Source: Seminavis robusta
Lineage: Eukaryota; Bacillariophyta; Bacillariophyceae; Naviculales; Naviculaceae
Direction of reading: 5' to 3'
DNA: 64,000 bases
Assembly: GCA_903772945.1 (NCBI GenBank)
Contig: CAICTM010000048.1
Location: forward strand, 1-64,000
This document shows, piece by piece, positions 33,684 through 44,684 of this stretch (its first letter is position 1; every line of letters begins with the position of its first letter). The notes beneath the pieces were generated by a model. The model was not told the DNA's origin, did no database searches, and saw only the letters and a list, made by a program, of their open reading frames with translations. The position numbers and the translations under genes were made by a program.

Positions 33684-35465
33684 ATGGTTCCTTATCGTCG
33701 TCCTTTCAACTTGAAAAATCTTCTTGGTCTGATCCAACAGGCATTGATCGTCGCCTTTCTGTGTGCCAACGTCAAGCCAGCGAATGGACAGAATGGAAAC
33801 GGTGGATCCAGTGGACCAAACTACGACTGCTCGTTGACCTTACAAGACGGATCTACTTTGATCGGTAATGACATCAACAATGTGGATGGCGTGACGTTTT
33901 CTACAGCAGGCACTCTTACCTGCAACGCAGTGTCACCAGCTCGAATTGGTCCTTGTCATGGTGCCACAATTTCTTTCTGCCTCAGTGTGGTTTGCAATAG
34001 CAACGCTTGCCAAAATGCTGATCTTTCCAGGGGCGTTGAAGCAGTGGAATGCAAAGACATCGCTGCCTGCTATGGCGCTAAGCTTCCTGCTATCTCCACA
34101 ATGACCTTACAAAATGACTCCTCTTTGCTTGGTAATGCCATCAACAGTGTAACTGGTGTTACCATTTCCACAGCAGGCACTCTTACCTGCGAAGCGACGT
34201 CGCGAAACAACCCTGGCCCTTGCAATGGTGCCACAATCTCTAACTGCCTCATTGTGGTTTGCGAAAGTAACGCCTGTCGAAATGCTGATCTTTCCACCAT
34301 CGATGCGGTGCTATGCCAAGGCGTCGGTGCCTGCGATAGTGCTTATCTTCCAGCTCTCTGTACCGTTACCTACCCAGATGGAGCAACATCTATCGGTGCA
34401 GCAATCGGAGAGTCTGATGCCCTTGTTTATGATGCCAGCACCAACTCCTTAACCTGCCGTGATTGTGATGGGTTGACTATATCTGGATGCTCAAGAGTGG
34501 TTTCCCCCAGTGTCTGTACTTTGTTTCGGCCAGATGGTATTGCCTATTCCGGGGCGGCTCTTTCCACCCTTGCCGACGTAGAGTTTCATGCAAATACAAA
34601 CAGTCTGACGTGCAAGGAACATAATGGTCTTTTTACTGGGCTCTGCAAATATGACATTTCCTACAATTCACCCACAATTTCTGGCTGCAGCCAGCTCATC
34701 TGTGAAAAGAATGCTTGTTGGGGAGCAGAAATTACTGGGATTCCTTCCATTGAGTGTACCGGTTTTTCTGCCTGTGACGAGGCCACAATCAAAGAGCTGC
34801 CAAATGATGCGCTTGTCAAATGCGAAGGAAATAAAGCGTGTCTCAACACAGAGATCACTGCAGCAGTCAGCTCTAGTGGTTCTCGGGTTATTTGTGATGG
34901 TCAGAATGCTTGCACTGCCAGTAGCCCATTCGAGACAATCATCAACGTTGATTGCCTTGAATGCAAATCATCTGATGCATGCCTTAAAAATCCAAGTACT
35001 GGCTGTGAATTCCATGGAGCGCTTTGCCAGGATGGTCCTCAAGGAAGCTGCCCATGCAGCTTGACCATGTCCACGGGAGAAGTCTATTTGGAGCAGGACA
35101 TCAACACCCTTACTGATGTCTCCTATGACTCTAATGCCAACAGCATCCTTTGCGAAGGCCAATTGCAGGGTCAATGCCGGGATGGAACAATCATGGCATG
35201 CCCTACAGTTGAGTGCAGCACGCGGGCCTGTAAGGGAACCACAGTCTGGAAACCAAATGACTTGGACTGTGTTGGCCTATGGGCTTGCAAAGAGGCTGTC
35301 CTCAAGGAACTCCCTTCTGGTGCTACAGCCGCCTGCAATGGGGATAGAGCATGTGTGGACGCTGAATTCACCACAGAAGAAGGACAAGGAGGTGTCACTG
35401 TGGATTGCATTGACATTGGAAGCCAGGCGTGTCTACGAGCCACCCTCGATGGCAGTTCCTTGTAA
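33684..35465 (+). CDS. Secreted Cys-rich repeat protein, uncharacterised
   Basis: Single exon, 593 residues, with a signal peptide (LIQQALIVAFLCANVKPANG). The rest is built of imperfect repeats. Two near-identical units of about 85 residues come first: LTLQDGSTLIGNDINNVDGV / MTLQNDSSLLGNAINSVTGV, each followed by FSTAGTLTC or ISTAGTLTC, GATIS.C, V.C.SNAC.NADLS, and a final AC...A.LPA. Later units are more diverged but keep the pattern C-x2-x-ACxxAxI with Cys every 8-20 residues (for example CEKNACWGAEITGI, CEGNKACLNTEITA, CNGDRACVDAEFTT). This spacing suggests a disulphide-stapled beta-solenoid. No catalytic motif. A surface, adhesion or wall protein is a reasonable guess. The broken copy lies 650 bp upstream. 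Confidence 0.75.
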   Translation: MVPYRRPFNLKNLLGLIQQALIVAFLCANVKPANGQNGNGGSSGPNYDCSLTLQDGSTLIGNDINNVDGVTFSTAGTLTCNAVSPARIGPCHGATISFCLSVVCNSNACQNADLSRGVEAVECKDIAACYGAKLPAISTMTLQNDSSLLGNAINSVTGVTISTAGTLTCEATSRNNPGPCNGATISNCLIVVCESNACRNADLSTIDAVLCQGVGACDSAYLPALCTVTYPDGATSIGAAIGESDALVYDASTNSLTCRDCDGLTISGCSRVVSPSVCTLFRPDGIAYSGAALSTLADVEFHANTNSLTCKEHNGLFTGLCKYDISYNSPTISGCSQLICEKNACWGAEITGIPSIECTGFSACDEATIKELPNDALVKCEGNKACLNTEITAAVSSSGSRVICDGQNACTASSPFETIINVDCLECKSSDACLKNPSTGCEFHGALCQDGPQGSCPCSLTMSTGEVYLEQDINTLTDVSYDSNANSILCEGQLQGQCRDGTIMACPTVECSTRACKGTTVWKPNDLDCVGLWACKEAVLKELPSGATAACNGDRACVDAEFTTEEGQGGVTVDCIDIGSQACLRATLDGSSL

Positions 35466-36346
35466 ATTACATGTAGCTAGTGAGCTTGAGTTGGTGTTGT
35501 CGAGTTGTTTTGCATTTTGAATGGCTCTTGCTCTGGTCTTGGCATGTTTCTAGGAGAAAAGCATGTTGTATCTCAGGAGTAGCTTTGCATTTTAACTGAT
35601 TCTTATAGCTTTTAGTTGTTGAGAGGTTTGTTTGTCTTGGTCCAGGAACTTGTCATGGTGCTCCATGGAAATGAAGGTAAGACCTCCACCGATCCTTGCA
35701 TCATCTCGTTTTGATTGGAGTCACCCTCCGTTGCCCATGCAAGCAGCAGCAAGGTCCGGAAACAGGACTCAAAGCAAGTTTCACAGAAATGTTAGTTTCT
35801 TGGTTTTTTGTTTGCACTGGCTTTATGGTTTCAGCAGCTGTTTCAGCCGTGTTTACGTTCATTTACTATGGCTGGATTGTACTTTGTTGCACCAATAGTT
35901 TCACGGAATCGAATCGCGTTATCGTTTCCCGGAAATTGGTTTCGTGACAACCACCCATGCACTCGAAGCCCATCCGGGCTACATAGGGACGCCTGGCCAG
36001 ACCGCGGGGATGCCAGTTCCAATAATTTAGCAGCTGCCAAGCAGGAAATTTAAGGAGGATCCATCTGTTTGCATTCATGCATTGATGTGATTTTATTAGG
36101 AGGCCAAGGACACCTTGAATCTCAGGTGAAGTAACAGGAGGCAAGCAGTAGCAAATATATCTAGCTAGAGTAAGCAACGGCCGCCCTCTTTCTAGAGCAA
36201 CGCAGCCATCCCTCTGTTTTGTATGAATGATTACTAAGTGGTAGAGGGGACTACTCGAACGAAGCACACGCTGCTCTCGTTGGGAAAGTTGTCGATGGAA
36301 AAGTTGTTGACGTTGATGGATTTTTAGGATGGTTTGATAAATTTGA
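35466..36346. other. Spacer after the Cys-rich repeat gene
   Basis: 3' flanks of converging genes. No recognisable coding region or repeat. Confidence 0.5.
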
Positions 36347-37515
36347 TCAGAGCCCTTTCAAGGGACCATCGTGCCACAACCAATAGTCAAATCTAGGGCC
36401 AAACCTGTCGGCCTGGTGCACCGCAAACGACCTTTGTCCGTCACTATTAATAAAAAAGCCCTGGCGATCCGTCAAGTCGTACTCCGTACCCAACCAGTCT
36501 CCTCTCGATTCCTCCGTCGGGCTCGTGTTACGATTTTTGTCCTCGTGCTTGTTGTTGTTCAATGCCTTGCTGATAATCCCACCCATCTTGCCCGCCGTGT
36601 GCACCAAACCCATACGGTTCGGTTGAGCCGTGGCATAGGGCATCTTACCAGTGTAAAAGAGGTATTAGTTGTGGATTGATTGGTCGTCACCATTCATCTC
36701 ATTGCAGCATCAGTCTTTGTGTTTCATCCATTCCTTCATTTCTTCCACCATGTCATGGAGATAACGCAGCATAGATTGTCTGGTCCCAATAGTCGTTCCA
36801 GAACAAAGCATGGTCTCATTAAAGATCGGAATCTTCTTGCACTGTTCAATAGGAAATTGAGTCAGCCAATGAGTAGTTCTTTGAGACTTGTGCTCCTCAA
36901 ACACCTGCAATCCAGCAACAGGAGGTGCTTCTGGCCCAAATGGATCTCGCTGGAAGAAAGTATCTCGGACATCTGTGACAAGCACAGGTCCAGTACACTT
37001 GTCACACTCCTCCAAGTAGTCCCTTAGTAGCGCAAAGCGGCTCCATCGAATCTTCAAATCAGGATATGGGTGGGCACAGGTCCCAACTTCCCGTGTATGG
37101 CTATTAAGTTTGTTCTTGTTGACACCCTTGATGGTCAAGATATCATAGGTGCAGTTGATGACATTGATTCTCTTCAAGGTAACATTCTGGCTTTTCAAGT
37201 AGGCTTCCACTCCCTCCTTGGGGTCTTGTGAGATTGCCAGAATAATGTTGCCCTTGAAACCGGTGGCCCGCAATGACCCCACAAACTGTTTGTAGATTCT
37301 TAAACTATATCCCTTGCCATGGCCATTCCCATGACTGTAGCATGGGAACTGTCTTGCTGTTGGTCGGAAGCAGCATCAGCACCGTCTCCCGAAAAAGACA
37401 GCAATAAGTCACGCTTGACCGGGTCAAGATTTTGGTTCGATCCGTGCAACAAGAGGACCGCCGATAGGAACAACACGGCGGCGACCATCCTGTGCTGACT
37501 GGCCAGCTTTCCCAT
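36347..37515 (-). pseudogene. Glycosyltransferase-like copy C, decayed
   Basis: Related to copy B almost end to end. Likely original start at 37515 (MGKLASQHR) with a membrane segment (VAAVLFLSAVLLL), then SSHATVMGMA. The frame then breaks between about 37283 and 37300 and resumes at IYKQFVGSLRATGFKG. The middle is very well kept (PVLVTDVRDTFFQRDPFGPE, CSGTTIGTRQ). Two in-frame stops follow: TGA at 36710-36712, exactly where copies A and B have the first Cys of CCC, and TAA at 36665-36667, where copy B has Trp in HNWLFY. After that the C-terminal block (ATAQPNRMGLVHTAG to HQADRFGPRFDYWLW) is intact. With three lesions but little other drift the inactivation looks recent. Confidence 0.82.
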
Positions 37516-37716
37516 TGTTCTCCTGTTCACCGTGTCACATAAAATTGTTTGAGCCAAATAGACGTTCAGTTGCCAGGGTCCAAAGAAGGTCTTTATTTTC
37601 GACTGACAAGGAGTTCTCACCTTGGTTTCGCCATTGAAGCCTGCATCGTTTAAACTGGGATAGAATGAGAAATCACAGAGAGGAAGGTTGCGTGATATAC
37701 ATGTAGAATGTAGCAC

Positions 37717-40700
37717 TGGATATTCTTGCTATCGTGGTCAGATGGCAGGGATGAGATGAACCAAGCACCCTCTGAGGTCATTACAGAAGATTCAGAAGAT
37801 CGCAAAACATTTGGGACAGGTCAAGGTTCCTGCAGAGACTCGTCACTCACATACTGTATGCCATGGCGGAAAGATCTCGAGATGGACGCGAAAAGATCTT
37901 CCAGCTTTCGGGGAGAGGAAAACACGCAAGTCTGCAAGGCTGTCATTCATGGTTTGACGTCCTTTGGGTCATGCTTCCTTTTAAAAGCTACCCTTCCGCA
38001 CACCACACCGCTATGCAGACCTGTACTGTACAGGTACCAAAGCCAAAACCACACGTTGTTCGTGATGGGGCATCATGCAAACAAGCGACAGACCGGCTGG
38101 CCTCACTTCAACAAAAGCGATTACTGCTTGCAATGGCAACAGACTGAATAGAACAAATATACTGTACATCTAGTGCAGCAGTACTAGGTTCCGGTTCAGT
38201 ATCACGATCGCACTTGTTTGAGACGACTTTGCTTGGATTGGATGGTTGATACGAAGATTAGATCCTTTCTGATTGAATCAATCGAATCATTCATTCTGGC
38301 TCCGTAGAAACGTCGAAGCATTCACGCTTCCATTTGTTGCAATTAGCATTGCGGCCCCAAACTCTCAGCCACAGCCGGCAACATCATGTTTTACCGTACC
38401 AGGTACGTTGTTTGCTCAGGCCCTGCAGATTGAATGTTCAATCTTGCATTTTGTGTTTTCCCTCAAGTCGCCTCCCTGAGTGCCCTCTAATCAATCTTTG
38501 AATTCTCACGCTTCCATTACGCATATGATAGCTGCCAGCTGGGAAGCCGCCCGTTTTGAACGATTGAATCATTCAACGCAAACCAATATGAAAGGCAGCA
38601 CACAGAAAGCCTTGTGGTGGTGCTCGCAAGCACCTCAAAATCATTTTGTTTGAATTGATTCAATCGTTCGATTCGTCATTCGGCTCAACTCGATTCTGAA
38701 GCGGAAATCTTTCTCAGCCACGACAACGACACCGTGGCCAGCTTGCCATGACGATAAGACTCACCCTCTGGCGCCGGCGATAAGAGCTCTTCCGAGTCGA
38801 GCTACTCTCGAAAAAAAGGCTCTACGACCAAAATCAACTCACCACGCAATTTGTGGATACAAGCCCAGCAGCGCACCATGGCCGCAACACATGCACACTC
38901 AACTCATTATATCCATCGACACAAAGCACACGACAGTACCAGTATGCCACCCAACGTCATGACTACATCACAAGACCAAGCCTCCAGGGAAGCCCGACGC
39001 ATGCGCAAATACTTTTGGGAGATTGCTATGGAGACAAATCAAGCAGATGGGATCCGCATCGTCAAGCCGCAACAATCCGTGAGGTCTCCGCCAACTCATG
39101 CACCGAAACAATGCAACGCTTCTGCAACTACCAGATCCGTCCGTCGAAGAATTGTGGGAACGAATAGCAAAAAAGGCCTGAATAGGTGCCTGAACAAATC
39201 CGGAACCTGGGAGCTCCCGTCAAGATCTGCGAGCTTCAAGCCACTTTATTGACGGGTGGAAGGGAGAGATATGCGTTAACATGATAGATATCTATCAAGC
39301 AATAGAATGAACCATGCGATCAGCAGTACGACCTGGAAATCAAGGACGAGGCGATATGAGAGATGGCCTTGCTAAAGAACTAAAGAATAGAGACTAGCTT
39401 GAATCTCTCAAATGCCATTTCCGAGAGCAACACAGAACTTCATTATGTTGTCGGACAGGGAAGCTACTATGGGTTAGAGGGGACTATGGTGAGGATGGGT
39501 TGCTGAGGGGGACGACAGGGTGCAAGAACACAAGCTTAACAACCGAGGGAGCAGAGCAACCTCAAAACCAAAGAAGGAGAAGGGGTCAATGGAGGAGAGC
39601 GGGGAGGAGCAAGGGAGTGAGAGCGACTAGCGGAAGAGTCCAAGAGCGCCTTGACCATCCCAATGCTTGGAGAGCTTGAGAGCTGGAACACGACTGCCTC
39701 TCAAGCACATTGTAGCAGCACGAGTGAGGGCAATGCTCAGCCGGGCAGAAACAAAGGAGCGAACCACAGAGTAGGGCTTGGACCACTTGTGAAAAGCTGG
39801 GAGAGCCATTGGAGAACAGTGATAGCTTGGGCAGCAAACAGGCCATCAGCAGAAACAACAAAAGGGGGTGAAGTGTCGGCGTTGTGCAGTGCACGGAGCC
39901 TGATACTTCGTCGTCTTCGTCTTCTTCTGCCTCTCCCGTGGAGAAAGGGCCACCAACACCAGTTACTATATATGGACCGGTACCGCCTAACCAAATTTCC
40001 CGTTTTTGTCGCCTTCTTCAGTCACACAAGGCTCGCGCATGCCAGTCAAGTGTGACTGATCGAGTTGAAAGCTAGAAGCCCCGCCACACAACAGATTTTT
40101 GACAAACGTTCGAAGGGTTAGAAAGAGTACCAGTAGCTTCATAGATTGCTTCGACTAGCTAGCTACTGGCTGGGTTGTAGTCTTTGGCTTTGGTTTGAGG
40201 CTTCGCCTTCTACAGATACACTGATCCTTCTCTCAAGAAACGTGAGTGACGTCCTCTGGCTGATTGAGCCTGAGGTTGCATCGATTCATAGCCTCCCCAT
40301 GCATCGGCAAGCAGCCAGCGAGGTTTTCTCAACTCCAAGTTTGACGCGCTGGAACCTGGAACAGACAATTGTCGGAAAAGAGATTTAGCCGAGGTTCATA
40401 AATGTGACTATCCGACCAGGCTGCCTGCAGCTGAGCAACCAAGATCACTCAAGTGCATTGCTTAGCTAGCATGAAAGAATGTCACTCACTGCTTGAGCTT
40501 CCGGGACAAAGGCGGAGGTACTGTGAGAAGCTGGAAACAAGCGCTGGGACTAATGAGAAAACAATCAAGCCTTTTCGGTCTTCGTCCTAGCAAGCTACTC
40601 AGTAGCTGGAATACATTAATTAAGCAGAGAAATTAAGAAAGCATTACAGTAGATAGAGGGACGAGGCAACAGCCATCCATTTGAGAAAAAGTGCGTTCTG

Positions 40701-42510
40701 GGTGAGCAACAAAGAAGCTGCTGTTTCGTAAGAAGTAGACTTTTGGCCTCTCCTGCCTCTCCTGTATCTGCAAATGCCGAGGCTCGTAATAGACACAGTA
40801 CCAACTGTGGGCAGTTCTCTCGTCATCCAACGCCCATGCATGTGTCCCGGTTGATGAGATCCCGGCGCCCTTCTTGGCTGCCTTCTCTGGGAGCCGCCAA
40901 GGTTCCAATGTCCAACTCGAAGCAGAATCCAAATTCTTTGGGCGCTAAAAACCACTAGCTAGGCATGTAGAACGAGCTAGACTTTCCAAGCAAACAAGAA
41001 AGGCAAGATCGTTGCTTGTTCGTAGGTAGTTCTTGGATTACATCTGCGTCATTCACCTCAGCTGGCTTGGTTTGCCAGTTTGAACTTTGGCTGGAAGCAA
41101 GTGCATCAAGCAGCCAACCGCCCGCAGTATTCAAAGTGAATCTTGCAAAGTTTCTACCTGGGCGACTTCAAGTTCTGGCAGCGTGCTTGTGGCCTGACCG
41201 CCAAGGACGCAACAAGAATTCAAGAATTTGAACAGCCCTACTTTCACCAAGTCACTGTCCCGTTTTTGCCAGGATGTGAACGGACCCTCCTCGAACATTT
41301 GTGATCTGTTGAAAATGTCTGCTGATAACAGGAGGACCCTGCCCCTGGTGCTGAAAGGTGTGCTTTTGGATGGGCGTCTCTTTTCTTTCGACCAAAATAA
41401 AAAATAAAGAGAAGCTTCAAATGGAACATGTTCTCACCAGTGGCCGTAAAGGCCAAAAAGGGCAAATTGTCGTCCGATCTTCCGGGATGGCTTCGCCGAG
41501 CCAAATACCCCCTTCAAATGGCTAGCTACTTTCTCTCCTTCGGACATCTACTAGCTAGCTAGTACCTACCGACTCCGCTGATCTCCAAATCACAGCCCAG
41601 GAACGCAGCCGTGAGCTACATGTAACATGTAACATGTAACAACATGTACCGGTAGCCCATGCTGCCCGTACTATGTTTCTTGGATGGCAAGTACGGCAGC
41701 GGTCTCGAGAAAACGAAAAAGGGCAACTGCCCCCTCTATTTCAAGAGGAGTCACCAGTTCTGAATAGTAATTGTTCCTTTCCCTAAACATGAGCAATGAG
41801 ATGCACAAAGTACGTATGGACGGCCTGAGAGCTGCCCGAGTCAGCGCAAGATTTAGTAGACGAACTCCGTCCAAAGAAAAGAAGAACAGAAGTCACAGGA
41901 GCTCTTACGTATAAACCGCCAGAGTCACCGAAATATTTATCAGACGAACCCTGTAAAAATGAAAGAAGAGCGACGAGAAGTTAGAGGATGCGTTGACATT
42001 TTGCTTTCTTGAGAAGGCAATTGCATCAAATAATTGCGAAGTGCGGTAGAAGAACCGCTACTAGTAATAAAGAATGCAAGGACACTGACCCTTCTCTCTC
42101 AGAAGCATTCCAATGTCCTCTTGACAACTACCCAAGACTTAGGAAGTATCTTCGTGGTGGGGTTATAATGACCGTCTATCACTGGAACAGCCACAAAACC
42201 TAAGAAAGTGATTTAGAGTTTCCGTTCCAAGGGGTCAGAGGAAGCCTCAACGGATTGATACGAATGCAGTTTCAGTATCTCGGAGTAGTTTCAATGAAAA
42301 TTTGGATTGGCCAAAAGCTCCTGAAGCTTATCGGAAGATCTATGCAGGACTGCAGACTCAAGTAACCGTGCTTCCAGTTTCCCATCCACCACCCATCAAC
42401 CTCCCATCATCAGCACCATTTCTGGGGCACTCACAATTTGATTGATTTGCATTCTGCGATCATTCACAAGCAATCTGCAGACTCTACTTTTTCTTTTTCA
42501 CTTCAAGACA
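37717..42510. other. Long gene-poor region
   Basis: Nearly 5 kb without a supported gene. Contains AATCGATTCAATC-type repeats near 38250-38690, a His/Arg-rich frame at 38878-39252 that is probably chance, CTAGCTAG words, and an ACATGTA heptamer repeat near 41615-41640. No mobile-element ends recognised. Confidence 0.5.
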
Positions 42511-42765
42511 ATGACCAACGGCAACTGCAGATCCAACCATTCCAACGGTTCCGGTGGAGCCATGGACAATACCATGTTGTGCATGAGGCGATCCGCCATG
42601 CAACGAGAGAGCTTTACAACTGTGCCAACCACTCTGAGTGGGCATCCTCTATCGGCACCTCCATTGACCACCAAGGCAGAACGAGATGAGCAACACCGAA
42701 GATTCCTTGTCAATGTCTTGGAACAAGCACTGGCGCTTTTGGATGATGAAGATGATCAGTTCTGA
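42511..42765 (+). CDS. Small uncharacterised protein
   Basis: 84 residues, single exon, ATG at 42511 after a pyrimidine-rich leader (TTTTTCTTTTTCACTTCAAG). Not recognised. The N-terminus is Asn/Ser/Gly-rich, followed by a Met/Arg patch (LCMRRSAMQRE), a Thr/Leu/Pro stretch, and a predicted amphipathic helix with an acidic end (RDEQHRRFLVNVLEQALALL then DDEDDQF). The ordered C-terminal helix and clean end argue for a real gene, but the short length leaves chance possible. Confidence 0.4.
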   Translation: MTNGNCRSNHSNGSGGAMDNTMLCMRRSAMQRESFTTVPTTLSGHPLSAPPLTTKAERDEQHRRFLVNVLEQALALLDDEDDQF

Positions 42766-43824
42766 GATTGCACTGCATGACTAATCAGAAGCTTGCCTAA
42801 GCAAAAATGGATGTGAAGGACATAGTATGTACATACTGAAATACAAATATATGTATGTGAGAGTCTGAAAGTATGTGGGGGTATGGAAATACATGTAGCA
42901 TTGGTCAATCTCTGGGACCATACTATGCTGCATCGGTCACTTGCATTGTACTACTAAGGTTTTTATCTAACTACTGCTGGTAGATTTCCTAAATCTTCTC
43001 CCCTTTCTCAATCTGTGTCAAGAAATGGATGCTGCTGTGTTTGGATTTTCTAGTAACTGGGTAATGAGTGCGATTTGCCTTCACCTACACGCGTCGAGCC
43101 AAACGCTCGACATCGAAGCTCGACCTCGACGAGCTACATCGGAACAATACATGTTGAAATACATGGGCGAAATATATGTATATCAGCCAAAACAGGTATG
43201 TACATTATGTATGTAGAGATGCTAGTGGTATGCCCATACATATGTGGGGGCTGAGGAGGTATGGCATAGTTGCTGCATACTATGTTGAGCAGGTAAGATC
43301 AGAAGAGAAGGGAGACAGAATGGGCCAACGACCTATCTTGAATGGTATTTTGAAAGCTGCAAGGGTGGGACTGCAACGACTGATATTGCTTCCTGCCCGC
43401 TTGCCACGGTTTTGCTACCCAAACAAAAAGATCACAATGAACTATTAATAATGGAACCACTCTTTCATACATACTGCACTGTTTTTAGATTGTCTTTTGT
43501 CTGTCTACAACTATCACAAAGGTTAAGCTTACCTAAGGCAAACCTAATGATAACCTGATTGCATATTAGTAAGAAAGTGTTTGATGGCCGCCACCGGCAC
43601 TTAAATGCTCTACCAGGTAGCTACCAAGTATCCCTTGGCTTCGGGGATTTGCAGTTCCGGCCTCGATCGAGAGTTGAGGCCTCCCGATACATAATCTACG
43701 GTGCCCCACTATCGAATCCATCGAATTGCACCCGACGTCTTACATTCGTTTCATTGTCACTGCACCTCCTCGAGTTCCCGAGTCGAGTCCGAAAAACCTC
43801 TACACAAGCAACGAACTCGAGTGT

Positions 43825-43926
43825 GGCCTTCGGGACATTACGATACCTGAACCCAACCACCTGATGATGGGCCTTCGGTACAGTACGATACCTGAACCAA
43901 CCACCTGATGATGATGATGATGATGG
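43825..43926. repeat. 45 bp tandem duplication ending in a GAT microsatellite
   Basis: Unit starts GGCCTTCGG and runs to CCACCTGATGATGG; copy 2 starts at 43870 and ends in an expanded (GAT)n run. Differences between copies are few. Confidence 0.85.
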
Positions 43927-44081
43927 CATTACCTGCACTAGTTCCGGAGGCCAGCCAAGAATAGGTTGCCTGGCTAGCTAGAAGATACATTCGATGGTAA
44001 GCTATAGTACGCTCCTCGGAGCTAAACGGAGCTACGGTGACGGTACAGAGGACGAGCGAAGAGCAAAACTGAGCTACTGCA

Positions 44082-44470
44082 GTTGATGGCTACGGGTACA
44101 TCGTTCGTAAGAACCCACCCGCTTTCTAGCCCTCCAAGTACCGTACTGGTATGCATAAGTGCGGTGCAAGGTACCGTGTGGCTTGCCCTGACTCAAAGGA
44201 CACTTACTAACGGTGCCGTCTTTTGCACGTGAACGCGAATGAATCGAGAGACCATGCGCCGGCCCATCGTGCTGCATTGCGTCAGCTTTATTGAGACGAG
44301 TGACGGTGAGCTACGGTGGTTGATGGTTCCACGGGTACGTATGACAAAGAACCCACCCGCTTTCGAGCCCTCCGAGTGCCGTGCAAGGTACCGTACCGTA
44401 CCGAATGCCTGCCTCGAGCGAAAATGTGCCGGTCCATGGTGCTGCACGAGCTTGAACTTTCTTTAGAGAT
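44082..44470. repeat. Imperfect tandem duplication, period about 238 bp
   Basis: Both copies start GTTGATGG (44082 and 44320), share AAGAACCCACCCGCTTT, GTGCAAGGTACCGT, and a late TGCGCCGGCCCATCGTGCT / TGTGCCGGTCCATGGTGCT. The second copy is shorter. No coding potential. Segment duplication of unknown origin. Confidence 0.75.
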
Positions 44471-44684
44471 TCTAGGACTGGTGACGGGTTGCTTCCTGTC
44501 TTGGAAACTCATAAAGATGATTTCCAACGACGTACCACGTCTTGTATGCTAGGCATGTCATGTATTATTGATTTCAGTTCTTCCGTGTGGAATTGTACAT
44601 GCATGTAGCTGCTATAGTTTTTGTTTGTTTGTTTTTGTTATGTACGTACTTGTCGTCGTCGTCATGGCATACTGTACGTATCAA

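Larger units (their letters stand above)
42766..44684. other. Spacer with tandem duplications
   Basis: Holds the two tandem duplications listed separately and several stretches of TATGTATGT/ACATACATA words (42810-42900, 43140-43260). No gene seen. Confidence 0.5.

Noticed and set aside
36710-36712. TGA aligned with a conserved Cys in glycosyltransferase copy C, like a selenocysteine codon
   Set aside because: A TAA stop lies 45 bases downstream in the same frame and the frame is also broken upstream. Copies A and B have ordinary Cys codons. Decay explains it better.
38851-39252. 133-residue His/Arg/Thr-rich frame
   Set aside because: No domain, signal or flanking exon; composition resembles random sequence of this region.
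44082-44470. Tandem repeats considered as a CRISPR-like array
   Set aside because: Only two long, diverged copies, in eukaryotic DNA; no regular short repeats with spacers.
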